A DNA stretch of 64,000 bases from Nocardia sp. BMG51109 (GTDB lineage Bacteria > Actinomycetota > Actinomycetes > Mycobacteriales > Mycobacteriaceae): the NCBI RefSeq assembly GCF_000526215.1, contig NZ_JAFQ01000004.1:4340001-4404000 (forward strand), in the 5' to 3' direction. A program made the translations under genes and the position numbers. Below are positions 33,967 through 43,378 of the stretch, one piece after another. Each line of letters opens with the position of its first letter. Positions within the stretch are counted from its first letter, which is position 1. Below the pieces are notes generated by a model. It was not told where the DNA came from, ran no database searches, and saw only the letters and a program-made list of their open reading frames with translations.

Positions 33967-36587
33967 CTGGGTTCCTCCTGTGTGGTCGAAGCCGGAATCC
34001 GTTGCCGCTCGGTCGATTCGCCGCGCTGATGTCCGGCGCGGAAACCGGTGAGCATGCCGCGGACCTGGTCGGGGGAGCGGTCGGCGGCGGGCGCCGCCGG
34101 CTGCCGGGGCGCGACCGCGGGGCGGGCTCCGGCATCGCGAGTCTTCCGGTTGCGCTTGACGAGCCCGTTTCGCGTACGTTGAACTTCGGCAACAGGTGTG
34201 TCGTCGGGGGTGTGAGGTTCGGGTGCTTCCGGCGCCGCGGCGGCGCGATTGCGGTGTGCGGCCGCGGCGTACAGGGAGTCCTTCATCGGCCCGGGCGGCA
34301 GCGTCGGGAACGGGTCGGGCTGCGGATCGCCGGACGGTGTGCCCGCCGATGTGTCCATCGGTGTGCCCGCCGATGTGTTTGCCGATGTCTCCCGGCTCGC
34401 CGGAAGGCTGTGCCGCCCCGGCGAATAGCGTTCCGGCGCCTGCCCGTTCCCGGCGTTCCCGGTGCTGACCGACGGGAGTTCCGTGGTGGGCGCGGGATCG
34501 GGCGAGAGCGCGAGCGCGCGCCGGGTGGAACGGAAAGTGGGCTGTGTGACCTCGGCGGCCGCATGCTCCGATGTCGTCTCGGTCGCCGGGTGACCGTCGA
34601 TGTCCCGCGCGCGGATCGCGGGTGCCGCATCGGGTGTCGCGTTCGGCCGGGCCGTACCGGGATCGGCCAGCAGCCCGAGGGGCAGCAGCAGCCGCGCGAC
34701 CACGCCGCTGACCGGCGACACCGTGAGTTCCACCTCGATACCCAGCCGGCGGGCGAGTCGGCCGACGACGTAGTGGCCGAGATACCGGGTCGGCGCCACC
34801 AGGAAATCGGCGTCGCCGCGCAGCCGGGCGTTGGCGTCGGCCAGCTGGTCGGCGGACATCCCGACCCCGTGATCGACGATCGCCAGCAGGTAGTGCTGCC
34901 CGAGGCGGCGGCCGTAGATCTCGACCTCCAGATCCGGTGGGGAGAAGGCCAATCCGTTCTCGATCAGCTCGGCCAGCATATGCGCCAGGTCGCTGACCAC
35001 CGCGCCGGTGATCGCGACGTCGTCGACGCGGCGCAGCACGACCCGGGGGTAGTCGTCGACCTCCGACAGCGCCGCGCGGATCACGTCGGTCAGCGGGATC
35101 GGCTCGGACCACCGTCGCGGGCTGGCCTCGCCGACGAGCACCAGCAGGCTTTCGGCGTTGCGGCGCATGCGGGTTGCCAGATGGTCGAGTTCGAACATGT
35201 TGGCCAGCATCTTGGGGTCGAGCTCCTCGCGCTCGAACTCGCTGATCAACGCCAGCTGCCGGCGCACCAGATTCTGGTTGCGCCGCCCCAGATTCGCCAG
35301 TGACTCGGTCGTATTGCGTTGCAGCAGCGCCTGTTGCGAGGCGAGCTCGTAGGCGGTGACCTGCACCCGGTCGAATGCCTCCGCCACCGAGACGATCTCG
35401 GTGCTCGCACCCGCCGGCGTCCGGACCTGTTGCGGCGGATCGGGTTCGGCGTCCGTCGCGGCCTGCCAGGCGTGGATCAGTTCGGGCAGCCGGCGCGAGG
35501 CCACGTCGTCGGCCTCGCCGGCGAGCGCGGCCAGCGGGCGCACGATGGCGCGGGCGCTCGCCACCACCAGCAGCACCAGGATGAACAGGGCCAGCATGGC
35601 CGCCCCGGTGTAGGCGCCGAGCTGGAGGGCGGCGGTGCGGCGCAGCTGATCGGCTCGGTGCTCGATATCGGCGCCGACGCTGCCCTGCACGTCGCGCTGC
35701 TGGTCGATGACGGCGGTCATCCGGGCCCACCAGTCGCCGGCGGCGACCGGCTGCGTCAGCGGGCCGCGGTCGGAGGCGAGCGCCACCGACTCGGCCTCGG
35801 CGGCCCGCACGGCGTCCTCCGAATGCAGCACGGTGTCGAGCCGGGCCTGCTGGCCGGCGGTCGCGTCCTGCCGGAACGCCGCCAGCGCGGAGTTCTGTCC
35901 GGCGCGGATGGTGAGGAACCGCACGTATTCGCCCGGCCCGAAACCGCCCGCGGCGAAGACGCCGTTGAGGAATCCGCGCTCCTGACCGGTGAACTCCTTG
36001 GCGTCGCCGAGGGCGTACAGGGCCTGCAGACCGCGCCAGATCTCGTCGTCGCGGGCGTGCTCGAGGCCGGAGCGGGTGCGGCCGAGCGCACCGATCGTGT
36101 CGGAATAGAACTGGAAGGTGGAGGTGCGATCGGCGCCCCGGGCGTCGACGCGGTCGCGGGTATCGCCGAGCGCGGTGAGCCGTTCGAGCGCCACCCGCGC
36201 CTGATCCGCGCCGGGTGCGTCGGCGGTCAGCGCGGAGTCGAGGGCAAGCCGGGCCCGGTCGGTGGCCGCGCGCTGGTCGTCGACGGTCTGCCGCAGCGCC
36301 GCGTCGCCGCCGAGCAGGCCGTTGGTGAGGCCGCGCTCGCGCTGCAATTCGTGCACCAGGTCTTGCACCGACAGCGCCAGCGAGACCCCGCGCACGGTGG
36401 TGTCGGTGTCGCGGTACGCGTCGACCTGGCGGGCGACGATCACCCCGAGTAGCACCAGCGCCAGCAGCACCGAGACCACGAGCACCCGCGTCAGCTGACC
36501 GCGAATGGTACGGGGCCGCATCACCCGGGACAACGGTGTGAGTTTTTTGCTACCTGACGGCAACAATCGGTTTCGGCGGAATCGCAC
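33963..36587 (-). CDS. cvnA: Conservon sensor histidine kinase-like protein (CvnA) with nitrate/nitrite-sensor-like extracellular domain
   Basis: An 874-residue membrane sensor. Two membrane helices (LVVSVLLALVLLGVIVA at about residues 35-52 and LGAYTGAAMLALFILVLLV at about 320-340) flank an all-helical extracellular nitrate/nitrite-sensing-type domain (LQRERGLTNGLLGG). A HAMP region, a dimerisation helix and a HATPase domain (ELIENGLAFSPP, DHGVGMS) follow. The tail of about 200 residues is Pro/Thr/Ser-rich and disordered. GTG at 36587 has AGGAG five bases upstream and is preferred over the inner ATG at 36521. It heads the cvnABCD set. The signal is unknown. Confidence 0.9.
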   Translation of the reverse strand: MRFRRNRLLPSGSKKLTPLSRVMRPRTIRGQLTRVLVVSVLLALVLLGVIVARQVDAYRDTDTTVRGVSLALSVQDLVHELQRERGLTNGLLGGDAALRQTVDDQRAATDRARLALDSALTADAPGADQARVALERLTALGDTRDRVDARGADRTSTFQFYSDTIGALGRTRSGLEHARDDEIWRGLQALYALGDAKEFTGQERGFLNGVFAAGGFGPGEYVRFLTIRAGQNSALAAFRQDATAGQQARLDTVLHSEDAVRAAEAESVALASDRGPLTQPVAAGDWWARMTAVIDQQRDVQGSVGADIEHRADQLRRTAALQLGAYTGAAMLALFILVLLVVASARAIVRPLAALAGEADDVASRRLPELIHAWQAATDAEPDPPQQVRTPAGASTEIVSVAEAFDRVQVTAYELASQQALLQRNTTESLANLGRRNQNLVRRQLALISEFEREELDPKMLANMFELDHLATRMRRNAESLLVLVGEASPRRWSEPIPLTDVIRAALSEVDDYPRVVLRRVDDVAITGAVVSDLAHMLAELIENGLAFSPPDLEVEIYGRRLGQHYLLAIVDHGVGMSADQLADANARLRGDADFLVAPTRYLGHYVVGRLARRLGIEVELTVSPVSGVVARLLLPLGLLADPGTARPNATPDAAPAIRARDIDGHPATETTSEHAAAEVTQPTFRSTRRALALSPDPAPTTELPSVSTGNAGNGQAPERYSPGRHSLPASRETSANTSAGTPMDTSAGTPSGDPQPDPFPTLPPGPMKDSLYAAAAHRNRAAAAPEAPEPHTPDDTPVAEVQRTRNGLVKRNRKTRDAGARPAVAPRQPAAPAADRSPDQVRGMLTGFRAGHQRGESTERQRIPASTTQEEPR

Positions 36588-36855
36588 TCGTACTCCTCGT
36601 TATTCGCTCGACGCCGACCGCCGGCCGCGCGCCGTGGAGAATCAGAAGCAACCTGGCACACCCCGATCGGGTCCGCAACAGGAACGGCGCGGCGCCGCGC
36701 CGTACGCGACCGGCCGAATCGGACACGCCGTACGCGACCTCGTCGATGACGCATCCACCACGGAAAGTCCCATAGATTCCGGTTCGGTGGGAAACAATTG
36801 ACGACACAACCGGCTCCCGCATGGACGAGCCGAAACGCCCGAAAGGAGTGGCGTC

Positions 36856-37545
36856 ATGGAACCCGATACGACTGCGCAACCCGAGGTGAATCCCCACCCG
36901 ATCCGCGTGCGCGGTGATCTGGATCCCGCACTGTCGCGCTGGCAGTGGATAGTCAAATGGATTCTGGCGATTCCCCACTACATCGTGCTGTTCTTCCTCA
37001 GCATCGCGTACTTCGTCGTCACCGTGATCGCGTTCTTCGCCATTCTGTTCACGGAGCGTTATCCCCGTGGGCTTTTCGATTTCAACGTCGGCGTCATGCG
37101 GTGGTCCTGGCGGGTGCGTTTCTATGCCCTGTCGGCGCTGGGGACCGACCGGTATCCGCCGTTCAGCCTGCGGCCGGACGATAATTATCCGGCCGATCTG
37201 GAGGTGGACTATCCCGAGCGTTTGTCGCGCGGGCTGGTGCTGATCAAGTGGTGGCTGCTGGCGATTCCGCAGTATCTGATCGTGGCGGCCCTCACCGGTG
37301 GCGGGCAGTACTGGGGCGACGGCGACGGTGGCGGCATGGGCTGGCCGCCGCTGCTGGCCGTCCTGGTCCTGATCGCCGTGATCGGCCTGCTGTTCACCGG
37401 CCGCTATCCGGCCGGGCTGTACGCGTTCGTCATGGGCGTGAACCGCTGGTCGATCCGGGTGCGGGCCTACGCCTCGCTGATGCGTGACGAGTACCCGCCC
37501 TTCCGGCTCGACCAGGGGCCGAGGGAGCCGGAGTCCGCGTCGTAG
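36856..37545 (+). CDS. DUF4389 membrane protein
   Basis: A 229-residue integral membrane protein with two copies of a DUF4389-type unit. Each has a W-x-hydrophobic membrane stretch followed by a T[EG]RYP-G-L[FY] turn: FTERYPRGLFDFNVGVMRWS and FTGRYPAGLYAFVMGVNRWS. About four membrane segments are visible. The function of the family is not established. It is divergent from the conservon, and its 3' end overlaps the convergent ABC ATPase gene by 79 bases. Confidence 0.88.
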   Translation: MEPDTTAQPEVNPHPIRVRGDLDPALSRWQWIVKWILAIPHYIVLFFLSIAYFVVTVIAFFAILFTERYPRGLFDFNVGVMRWSWRVRFYALSALGTDRYPPFSLRPDDNYPADLEVDYPERLSRGLVLIKWWLLAIPQYLIVAALTGGGQYWGDGDGGGMGWPPLLAVLVLIAVIGLLFTGRYPAGLYAFVMGVNRWSIRVRAYASLMRDEYPPFRLDQGPREPESAS

Positions 37546-38495
37546 ATCCGGCGCACCACATCCTCGATGTCGGGCTCCTCGATGGACAGATCGCGCACCT
37601 CGGCCCGGGCCGAGACCGCGGTGAGAAGCTGTGCCGCCGTGGTGGTTTCGGCATCGAACGCCAGGCGCTGACGGATGCCGCCGCCCTCGCTGGCCAGCAG
37701 CTGGGCGCCGGGCAGGCCGGTCAGGTCGGCGGTGGGTGCGGCGAGGTCGACCACGAGCACTCGCCGCATCCCCACCGTGGCGGCCAGGCCGGTCAGCGAG
37801 CCGTCGTAGACCAGCCGGCCGTGGTCGACCACCAGCACCCGATCGCACAGCCGCTCGATATCGCCCATGTCGTGGGTGGTCAGCAGCAGCGTGGTGCCGC
37901 GCTGGATCCGCTCATAGGACAGGAACTCGCGCAGCCGCTGCTTGGACAGTACGTCCAGGCCGATCGTCGGCTCGTCGAGAATCAGCAGCTCCGGCGAATG
38001 CAGCAGGGCCGCCGCGATTTCCGCCCGCATGCGCTGGCCGAGTGAGAGCTGGCGCACCGGGGTGTCCAGGGTGGCGGCCATCTCCAGCTGTTCGACGAGT
38101 TCGTGGGTGCGCTTGCGCGCGGCGTCGGGATCGAGCCGGTGGATGGCGGCCAGGATCGTGAACGATTCGCGCAGCGGCAGATCCCACCACAGCTGCGAGC
38201 GCTGGCCGAACACCACGCCGATGCGGCCGGCCAGTTCGCGCCGCTGCCGCACCGGCTCCAGCCCGCAGGTGCGCACCGTGCCGGAGGTCGGCACCAGGAT
38301 GCCGGTGAGCATCTTGATCGTGGTGGACTTGCCCGCCCCGTTGGCGCCGATATAGCCCACGGCGGAGCCGGTTTCGATGGTGAAGCTCATGCGGTCGACG
38401 GCGGTCAGCACGTCGCGGCGGCGTCGCCAGTGCCCGTCCTCCTTGCGCCGCACAACGAACTGCCGGGTCAGTTCGATGCTCTCGATCGCGTTCAT
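37467..38495 (-). CDS. ABC-2 exporter ATP-binding protein
   Basis: A 342-residue ATPase of the DrrA/NatA-like export type. Motifs are Walker A GANGAGKST, a Q-loop in GVVFGQRSQLWWD, signature LSLGQRMRAEIAAALL, Walker B LLILDEPTIGLD and the switch LLTTHD. The FGQRSQLWW block is typical of ATPases paired with DUF990-type permeases. A C-terminal accessory region of about 90 residues follows. ATG overlaps the preceding permease stop (ATGA). It is the third gene of an exporter operon. Confidence 0.92.
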   Translation of the reverse strand: MNAIESIELTRQFVVRRKEDGHWRRRRDVLTAVDRMSFTIETGSAVGYIGANGAGKSTTIKMLTGILVPTSGTVRTCGLEPVRQRRELAGRIGVVFGQRSQLWWDLPLRESFTILAAIHRLDPDAARKRTHELVEQLEMAATLDTPVRQLSLGQRMRAEIAAALLHSPELLILDEPTIGLDVLSKQRLREFLSYERIQRGTTLLLTTHDMGDIERLCDRVLVVDHGRLVYDGSLTGLAATVGMRRVLVVDLAAPTADLTGLPGAQLLASEGGGIRQRLAFDAETTTAAQLLTAVSARAEVRDLSIEEPDIEDVVRRIYDADSGSLGPWSSRKGGYSSRISEA

Positions 38496-39340
38496 CCACC
38501 GCCTCCCTGATAGTGCCGTACACCTATTCGCCAGCACGTCAATGCGAGGATCCAGATCCACAGCGCCGCGACGGGTGTCGCCCACGCCAGCGACGACGGC
38601 AGCCATGCCGGGCCGGGCAGGCCCAGCAGCGCGATCGTGGGCAGGTAGGCCACGAAGGCCACCGGCACGGCGAATCCGAACAGCAGCGTCATCGGGTGGG
38701 AGAACACCGATGTCGGTTGCTGGGAGGCGAACGAGCCGCCGTAGGTGAAGCTGTTGGTCAGCTCCGAGCCGTCGACGAGGAAGAACTGTAGTCCGGCGGC
38801 GCAGACGAACAGCCCGGCGAAGATCGCTGTGCCGGCCCCCAGGGACAGCGGTAGGAGTACGAAAGCCTTTGTGTTCCAATCGATGTCGTTGACGACCAGG
38901 CCGGTGACCAGCACCACCGCGGCGACGCCGGCGCGGGCCAGCCGGCGCAGCGACACGTCGCTGGTGATCAGCTGCAGCAACAGCGGCTGAGGGCGCAGGT
39001 GGAAGGCGTCGAGGGTGCCCATCCGGATGTAGGTGGGCAGGGTGTCGGTGTGCCCCACCACGATCTGGGCCAGGGCGAAGGCAAGATTGGACAGTCCGAA
39101 CAACAGCAGCATGGCGCGCATGTCCAGACCGCCGAGTACGCGCACGTTGTGGTAGATCACCCAGACCTCGGCGAATTCGACCAGCCCGATGAGTAACGAC
39201 GACAGCATATCCGCGGCGAACGACAGGGGATAGGCCCGCTGCGAACGCATCCGGGAGCGCAGCACGGCGACGTAGGGAGTGAACCAATTGCCGTGTACCG
39301 CAGTGATTACCGGCGGCAGCGTATCCGATGTCTCAGCCAC
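38492..39340 (-). CDS. ABC-2 exporter permease (DUF990 type, second subunit)
   Basis: A 282-residue membrane protein with six hydrophobic segments. LRSRMRSQRAYPLSFAADM precedes the first helix, and GHTDTLPTYIRMGTLDAFHLRP is the cytoplasmic loop characteristic of the DUF990/ABC-2 family (a 'G..D.FLLRP' motif). Its ATG lies 8 bases inside the first permease gene, and its stop overlaps the ATPase start. It forms an export channel with the neighbouring permease. The substrate is unknown. Confidence 0.9.
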   Translation of the reverse strand: MAETSDTLPPVITAVHGNWFTPYVAVLRSRMRSQRAYPLSFAADMLSSLLIGLVEFAEVWVIYHNVRVLGGLDMRAMLLLFGLSNLAFALAQIVVGHTDTLPTYIRMGTLDAFHLRPQPLLLQLITSDVSLRRLARAGVAAVVLVTGLVVNDIDWNTKAFVLLPLSLGAGTAIFAGLFVCAAGLQFFLVDGSELTNSFTYGGSFASQQPTSVFSHPMTLLFGFAVPVAFVAYLPTIALLGLPGPAWLPSSLAWATPVAALWIWILALTCWRIGVRHYQGGGG

Positions 39341-40139
39341 CCTGCACCTCCAGCCTGCGCCGGCCCGCCCGTAGTAGCAACCTCCCCAGCGCTGTTCCGG
39401 CGATCACCCAGAACACCTGCAGCCCGAGTATCTGCAACGCCTCCGCACCCGCCGCCCGCCCGGAGAGCACGTCGATCGGTCCCTGGAGCAGTGAGGGAAA
39501 CGGGGTGAGGCGCGCGATGAGGTACAGCCAACCGGGAAACAAGTGGACCGGGACGAACAATCCGGCCAGGAAAGTCGCGACGATCTGGTACAGCAGCCTG
39601 ATCCCTCGCGTCTCCACCAGCCAGAAGCCGACCAAGCTCACGGCGAACAGCAACAGGAACGAAATCGTCACCGCCAGTATGACACTCGCCACGCCCAGCA
39701 GATAGGGGGCGCCGGTGCGCGGCAGTCCGAGCTCGAAGGTCAGCATGCCCGCGGCGACGCTCGGGAGTCCCCGCAGCAACAGCGTGCAGCCGGCGCGGCC
39801 GAGATCCGACGCGAGGTAGGAGAACTGGATGTCGATGGGACGCAGGAAGTCCACCGCGACGTCACCGTTCTTGATGCGTTCGACCAGATCCAGCGGCGGC
39901 CCCATCACGCCGAGCGCGCCCAGCAACGCCTGCGACAGCCAGACGTAGGCCCCGATGGAATGTGCGTTGTACCCGCCGAATTCCGAGGTTGCTCGCACCG
40001 CGGCGAGCATCACCGAGGCGCGTACCAGCCCGAACACCACATTGGTGAACATGCCGGCGAACATTGCCAGCCGGTAGTGCCACTGCCTGCGGAATCCTGC
40101 CTCTGCCAGTCGCAGGTAGACACTGGGATCAGCGCACAC
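39333..40139 (-). CDS. ABC-2 exporter permease (DUF990 type, first subunit)
   Basis: A 268-residue membrane protein with six hydrophobic segments. It carries the family loop VERIKNGDVAVDFLRPIDIQ and a GIRLLYQIVATFLAGLFVPV helix. It heads the three-gene exporter operon. GTG at 40139 is proposed as start because a good promoter ends only about 10 bases upstream, so the message would be nearly leaderless; a TTG at 40145 in the same frame is an alternative. Confidence 0.88.
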   Translation of the reverse strand: MCADPSVYLRLAEAGFRRQWHYRLAMFAGMFTNVVFGLVRASVMLAAVRATSEFGGYNAHSIGAYVWLSQALLGALGVMGPPLDLVERIKNGDVAVDFLRPIDIQFSYLASDLGRAGCTLLLRGLPSVAAGMLTFELGLPRTGAPYLLGVASVILAVTISFLLLFAVSLVGFWLVETRGIRLLYQIVATFLAGLFVPVHLFPGWLYLIARLTPFPSLLQGPIDVLSGRAAGAEALQILGLQVFWVIAGTALGRLLLRAGRRRLEVQGG

Positions 40140-40148
40140 AACCAATTA

Positions 40149-40177
40149 ACGCTACGGCGATTGGGTCGCGTTCACAA
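40149..40177 (-). promoter_or_regulatory. Promoter of the ABC-2 exporter operon
   Basis: On the minus strand TTGTGA (40177-40172) and TAGCGT (40154-40149) are 17 bases apart. Transcription would start within a few bases of the proposed GTG at 40139, implying a leaderless message. Confidence 0.6.
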
Positions 40178-40296
40178 CAGGATTGGGAAATCGGCAATGT
40201 TCCGAAAGTGATACCGGACGGTTGCTGAGTCTTCGCCGGAGGCAGCGGAATTCGGCGGTCCGCTACGGTGTTCTGCCGCGTCGTTACGATCGGGTG

Positions 40297-40746
40297 ATGA
40301 TCATCATCAGGGGAGTGGATGAGCTGGAATCGGCGGTCGGGCGGGTGGCGGTGTCGGAGTGGCGGCAGCTGACGCAGGAGACGATCGACCGTTTCGCCGA
40401 GGCGACCGGCGACCGGAATCCGCTACACGTCGATCCTGGGTTCGCGCGGCGGACACCGTTCGGTTCGACCATCGCGCACGGCTACTTTCTCATGGGGGCG
40501 GCGCCGGTGCTGATGGCGGAGCTGTGGCGCCTGGAGGGGTTCGCGTTCACCGTCGCCTACGGCGTCGATCGTCTCCGCTTCCCGGCGCCGCTGCCGGTTG
40601 ATGCCCGGTATCGGATGCGACTGTCGATCGATGCCGTCGATCGGTTCGACGGAGGCGCGCAGATCACGACGGGGCTCACCTTCGAACGCGAGGGCGGCGC
40701 CAAACCGGTGTGCGTGGCCGAATCTCTCTATCGCGTCTACGGTTGA
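40297..40746 (+). CDS. MaoC-like (R)-enoyl-CoA hydratase
   Basis: A 149-residue hotdog-fold hydratase of the MaoC family (HtdZ/Rv0130-like). The hydratase motif is complete: ATGDRNPLHVDPGFARRTPFGSTIAHG, in which D, H and the FGSTIAHG segment form the active site. It hydrates trans-2-enoyl thioesters to (R)-3-hydroxyacyl thioesters. ATG at 40297 (MIIIRGVDELE) is chosen because family similarity begins there; the longer frame is basic and unlikely. It is monocistronic. The acyl-chain preference is unknown. Confidence 0.9.
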   Translation: MIIIRGVDELESAVGRVAVSEWRQLTQETIDRFAEATGDRNPLHVDPGFARRTPFGSTIAHGYFLMGAAPVLMAELWRLEGFAFTVAYGVDRLRFPAPLPVDARYRMRLSIDAVDRFDGGAQITTGLTFEREGGAKPVCVAESLYRVYG

Positions 40747-40848
40747 CCCAGCCCTTCGGCGAATACGCAAACCCACCGTCCGGTATCGGCCAGTGTGTGT
40801 TACCCATAAGGGAACGCCTACACTTCCGATCAGAGGAAAGGACTGCTG

Positions 40849-40995
40849 ATGAAGCGAAACCTGAACTGCCCCTGTGGAGAATCCATCGTCGGCACCGACG
40901 AGGACGACCTGGTGGAGAAGACCCAGAAGCACCTGGCCGAGAACCACCCCGGCCACGAGTACACCCGCGACGAGATCCTCTTCATCGCCTACTGA
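40849..40995 (+). CDS. DUF1059 small protein
   Basis: A 48-residue protein with the DUF1059 pattern: MKRNLNCPCGESIVGTDEDD, then a helix ending in KHLAENHPGHEY. Its two cysteines and two histidines (C-x-C ... H-x3-H) suggest a small metal site. A strong ribosome site (GAGGAAAGGA) precedes ATG by 6 bases. It sits alone between the MaoC gene and a secreted-protein gene. Proteins of this size are widespread in actinomycetes; the function is unknown. Confidence 0.85.
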   Translation: MKRNLNCPCGESIVGTDEDDLVEKTQKHLAENHPGHEYTRDEILFIAY

Positions 40996-41044
40996 CCCGA
41001 CGTTTTCCGGGGCGCCGCCGGGTGGCGCGCCCTATGCTCGGCCG

Positions 41045-41668
41045 ATGGGAGAGGACAAACCGGATAACAGCACGACCAGTCGGCGGGCGGCCATCGTGGG
41101 CTCCGCTGTCGCGGCGGCCGTGGGGGTCGGGGCCGGAGTGGCCGCCGCGAAGGTCGGCGAGACCGAGGACGACGCGGCGGTCGCCGAAGGATCGTTCAAG
41201 GTGGTCGATCGTCGCGGGAAGCAGCGCTTTCTGCTGGAGACGACCAAGCCGCCGATCATCATCGGCGGTAAGACGTATCCGGCCGCGGAGCGGTCCGGTC
41301 CGGACGCCTCCTATTTGCTGTTCAACGACGAGAACGGCAATGAGAAGGGCGGCATTGTCGCGGCCGCCGGTGGCGCTCAGATCTCCTTCGACTATCCGAA
41401 TGGTGATGCCATCCATCTGGGCTGCTTTTCGGATCAGCAGCCCGGAGGCGCGTCGCTGGAGATGAACCACATGGGGGATCCGGAGGCTCCGCTCGAGCAA
41501 GCGCGTCATCCGACCGGTGTCCACCTGTCCGTCGACAACGAGCACGGCTCCGCCCTGATGCTGTGCGACCCGCAGGGCAGGCCGCGGATTCGGTTGCAGG
41601 TCGCGATGGACGGCACGCCCACCATCGCCGTACTCGACGAACAGGGCGCGGTCGTGCGGCAGCTCTGA
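41045..41668 (+). CDS. Predicted Tat-exported beta-rich protein of unknown function
   Basis: A 207-residue protein. The N terminus has a twin-arginine-like signal (TTSRRAAIVGSAVAAAVGVGAG). The mature part is beta-rich with repeated phrases such as YLLFNDENGNEKGGIV, FDYPNGDAIHL, LSVDNEHGSALMLCD and IAVLDEQGAVV, suggesting a repeated strand-turn unit with Asn/Asp-Gly turns. I do not recognise the family. It is 49 bases after the DUF1059 gene and convergent with the following coiled-coil protein. Confidence 0.7.
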   Translation: MGEDKPDNSTTSRRAAIVGSAVAAAVGVGAGVAAAKVGETEDDAAVAEGSFKVVDRRGKQRFLLETTKPPIIIGGKTYPAAERSGPDASYLLFNDENGNEKGGIVAAAGGAQISFDYPNGDAIHLGCFSDQQPGGASLEMNHMGDPEAPLEQARHPTGVHLSVDNEHGSALMLCDPQGRPRIRLQVAMDGTPTIAVLDEQGAVVRQL

Positions 41669-41743
41669 CCGCCGGCGGTTTCTCCGGCCCGCATACGACC
41701 GCGCCCGTCAGGTGCGAGGAGTGCTCCGCCGCGTCCCCGGGGA

Positions 41744-42373
41744 TCAGGTCCAGGCCGTTTCCGGAGACGCGGGTTCGTCGTCGGACGTCGTCTCCGGGCC
41801 CGGCTCGGCCCGCGTGCCCAGCGATTCGAGTTCCGCCCGCAGCTCGGCGACCTCCGCGGCCAGTTCGTCGCGCAGCTGTTCGCGCTCCCGCAGGCTGACG
41901 CGCAGGCTGTCGATGGTGTCGTCCATGGCGGCGAGCTTGCGGTCGGTGCCGGTCAGATGCCATTCGATGACGGCGCGGCGGTCGACGTCGGCGCTGGCGC
42001 GGGCGACCCAGTCGACGACGTGGTCGAGCCAGTCCGGCTGTTTGGGCATGCTCTCGGGAGGTTCCCAGCCGCGCCGCAGCTGCGGCTTCGACGACAGCAC
42101 CCGCTCGGCGCCCGGACCCGCCGCCGGGGTCTGCATCTGCACGAGGTTGAGTTTTCCGGCGCTGGTCACCACGGCCGTGAGCCGGTATCGCCCGGCCAGG
42201 TGCATGCGCAGCTCGGCCGTGCCGCGGCCGTCGGCATCCATCGCGCCCAGCCACGGGCCGGTCGCGGCGTCGATGATCGCCTCGATCATGCCGAGCTGAC
42301 CGACCCCGCGGCGCAGCCTCGTCGCGCGTTTGCGCAGGTCGTCCGGCGTTGCGGTCATCTGATCCCAGTGCAT
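41744..42373 (-). CDS. Hypothetical cytoplasmic protein with C-terminal coiled coil
   Basis: A 209-residue protein. The N-terminal 100 residues are globular (LRRGVGQLGMIEAIIDAATG, then AELRMHLAGRYRLTAVVTS). A central part has QPDWLDHVVDWVARA. Residues 150-190 form a heptad-rich coiled coil (DSLRVSLREREQLRDELAAE), and the tail is acidic. No known family is recognised. ATG at 42373 has GGAAGCGGGG upstream; a second in-frame ATG at 42358 is possible. Confidence 0.65.
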   Translation of the reverse strand: MHWDQMTATPDDLRKRATRLRRGVGQLGMIEAIIDAATGPWLGAMDADGRGTAELRMHLAGRYRLTAVVTSAGKLNLVQMQTPAAGPGAERVLSSKPQLRRGWEPPESMPKQPDWLDHVVDWVARASADVDRRAVIEWHLTGTDRKLAAMDDTIDSLRVSLREREQLRDELAAEVAELRAELESLGTRAEPGPETTSDDEPASPETAWT

Positions 42374-42475
42374 CGCACCCCGCTTCCTGATAGTTCGGCG
42401 ACAGGGATCCGAATTCCCTCGAACATATCTGCCGTCGGCCGATCACCGCGGCAGACCTACCCGAGCGGCCGGATT

Positions 42476-43378
42476 TCAGGTGGTCGGGACCGGTGCCAGA
42501 GCGACATCGGCCGGCGGCCGCAGCCGGCGCAGTGTTCCGTCGAAGAGCGTGGCATACAGGGCCCAGCCGTCGCCGTCCGGTGCGATGCGCACCGAACTCG
42601 GGCCCGTCCACCCGCCCGACAGTCCCGACGCGACGGCGCAGGCCGCGCCGGTATCGGGATCGACGCGGTAGACCGTCCCGGCGACGTGGGCGGCGACATA
42701 CAGATCTCCGGCCCGCGACATGGTCAGGTCGTCGGGCCCGGAGAGTAGTCCGGGCAGGGTGGCGGCGGTGGTCCACGCACCGGGGTCGTCGAGCGGTATG
42801 CGGTAGATCTGGCCGGTGAACAGGTCGTCGGTGTAGACGGTGCGGTGGTCGGGGGAGAGGGCCAGACCCTCCGCGCGCGGCACCGGCGACCAGTTCGGTT
42901 CCACGGCGCCGGTGTCGTGCCGATAGCGGCTGACACCCCGCGACGGTCCGCCCTCGGTGCCGACCCAGGTGGTCAGGAGATCGCCGTCGGGAAGTCGCAG
43001 TAAACCGTTGCCGGGCAACGGAACCGGTGGCGCCGAGGTGCCGGTCGCGGTGTCCGTCTCCCACAACCGGCCGTCCTGCCGGGTGAGGAATCGCAGAGTC
43101 GTTCCGTCGAGTTGGAGGCCACCGGGAGCCGCCAGGTTGTCGAGCACCGTGCGGACCTGCCCGCCACCGTCGACGTGAGAGACCTTCGTGTCCCCGGAAA
43201 GGTAGAAGCCGTCCTGCCCGTCCGGTTCGAGATTCTCCAGTTGCTCCAATCCTTGTGCGACGGTGTCGATCCGCCAGCCCGCACAGGGTTCGTCCGCCAC
43301 GGCCCGCGCGGGCAACACACAGACGACGGCCGCACCGGCGCATGCCAGCGCCGTGCCCGTGATTCGCCGGAACATCAT
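42476..43378 (-). CDS. Secreted SMP-30/gluconolactonase-like beta-propeller protein
   Basis: A 300-residue protein with a signal peptide (hydrophobic ITGTALACAGAAVVCVLPARA, cleavage near AVA-DE). It then has a six-bladed propeller-like repeat pattern: LEPDGQDGFYLSGDTKVSHVD, GNGLLRLPDGDLLTTW, EGLALSPDHRTVYTDDLFTGQIYRI, DDLTMSRAGDLYVAAHVAGTVYRVD. These are typical of SMP-30/gluconolactonase/LRE proteins, which bind a divalent metal and often hydrolyse lactones or esters. Secretion implies an extracellular or cell-wall role. It is monocistronic. Confidence 0.82.
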   Translation of the reverse strand: MMFRRITGTALACAGAAVVCVLPARAVADEPCAGWRIDTVAQGLEQLENLEPDGQDGFYLSGDTKVSHVDGGGQVRTVLDNLAAPGGLQLDGTTLRFLTRQDGRLWETDTATGTSAPPVPLPGNGLLRLPDGDLLTTWVGTEGGPSRGVSRYRHDTGAVEPNWSPVPRAEGLALSPDHRTVYTDDLFTGQIYRIPLDDPGAWTTAATLPGLLSGPDDLTMSRAGDLYVAAHVAGTVYRVDPDTGAACAVASGLSGGWTGPSSVRIAPDGDGWALYATLFDGTLRRLRPPADVALAPVPTT

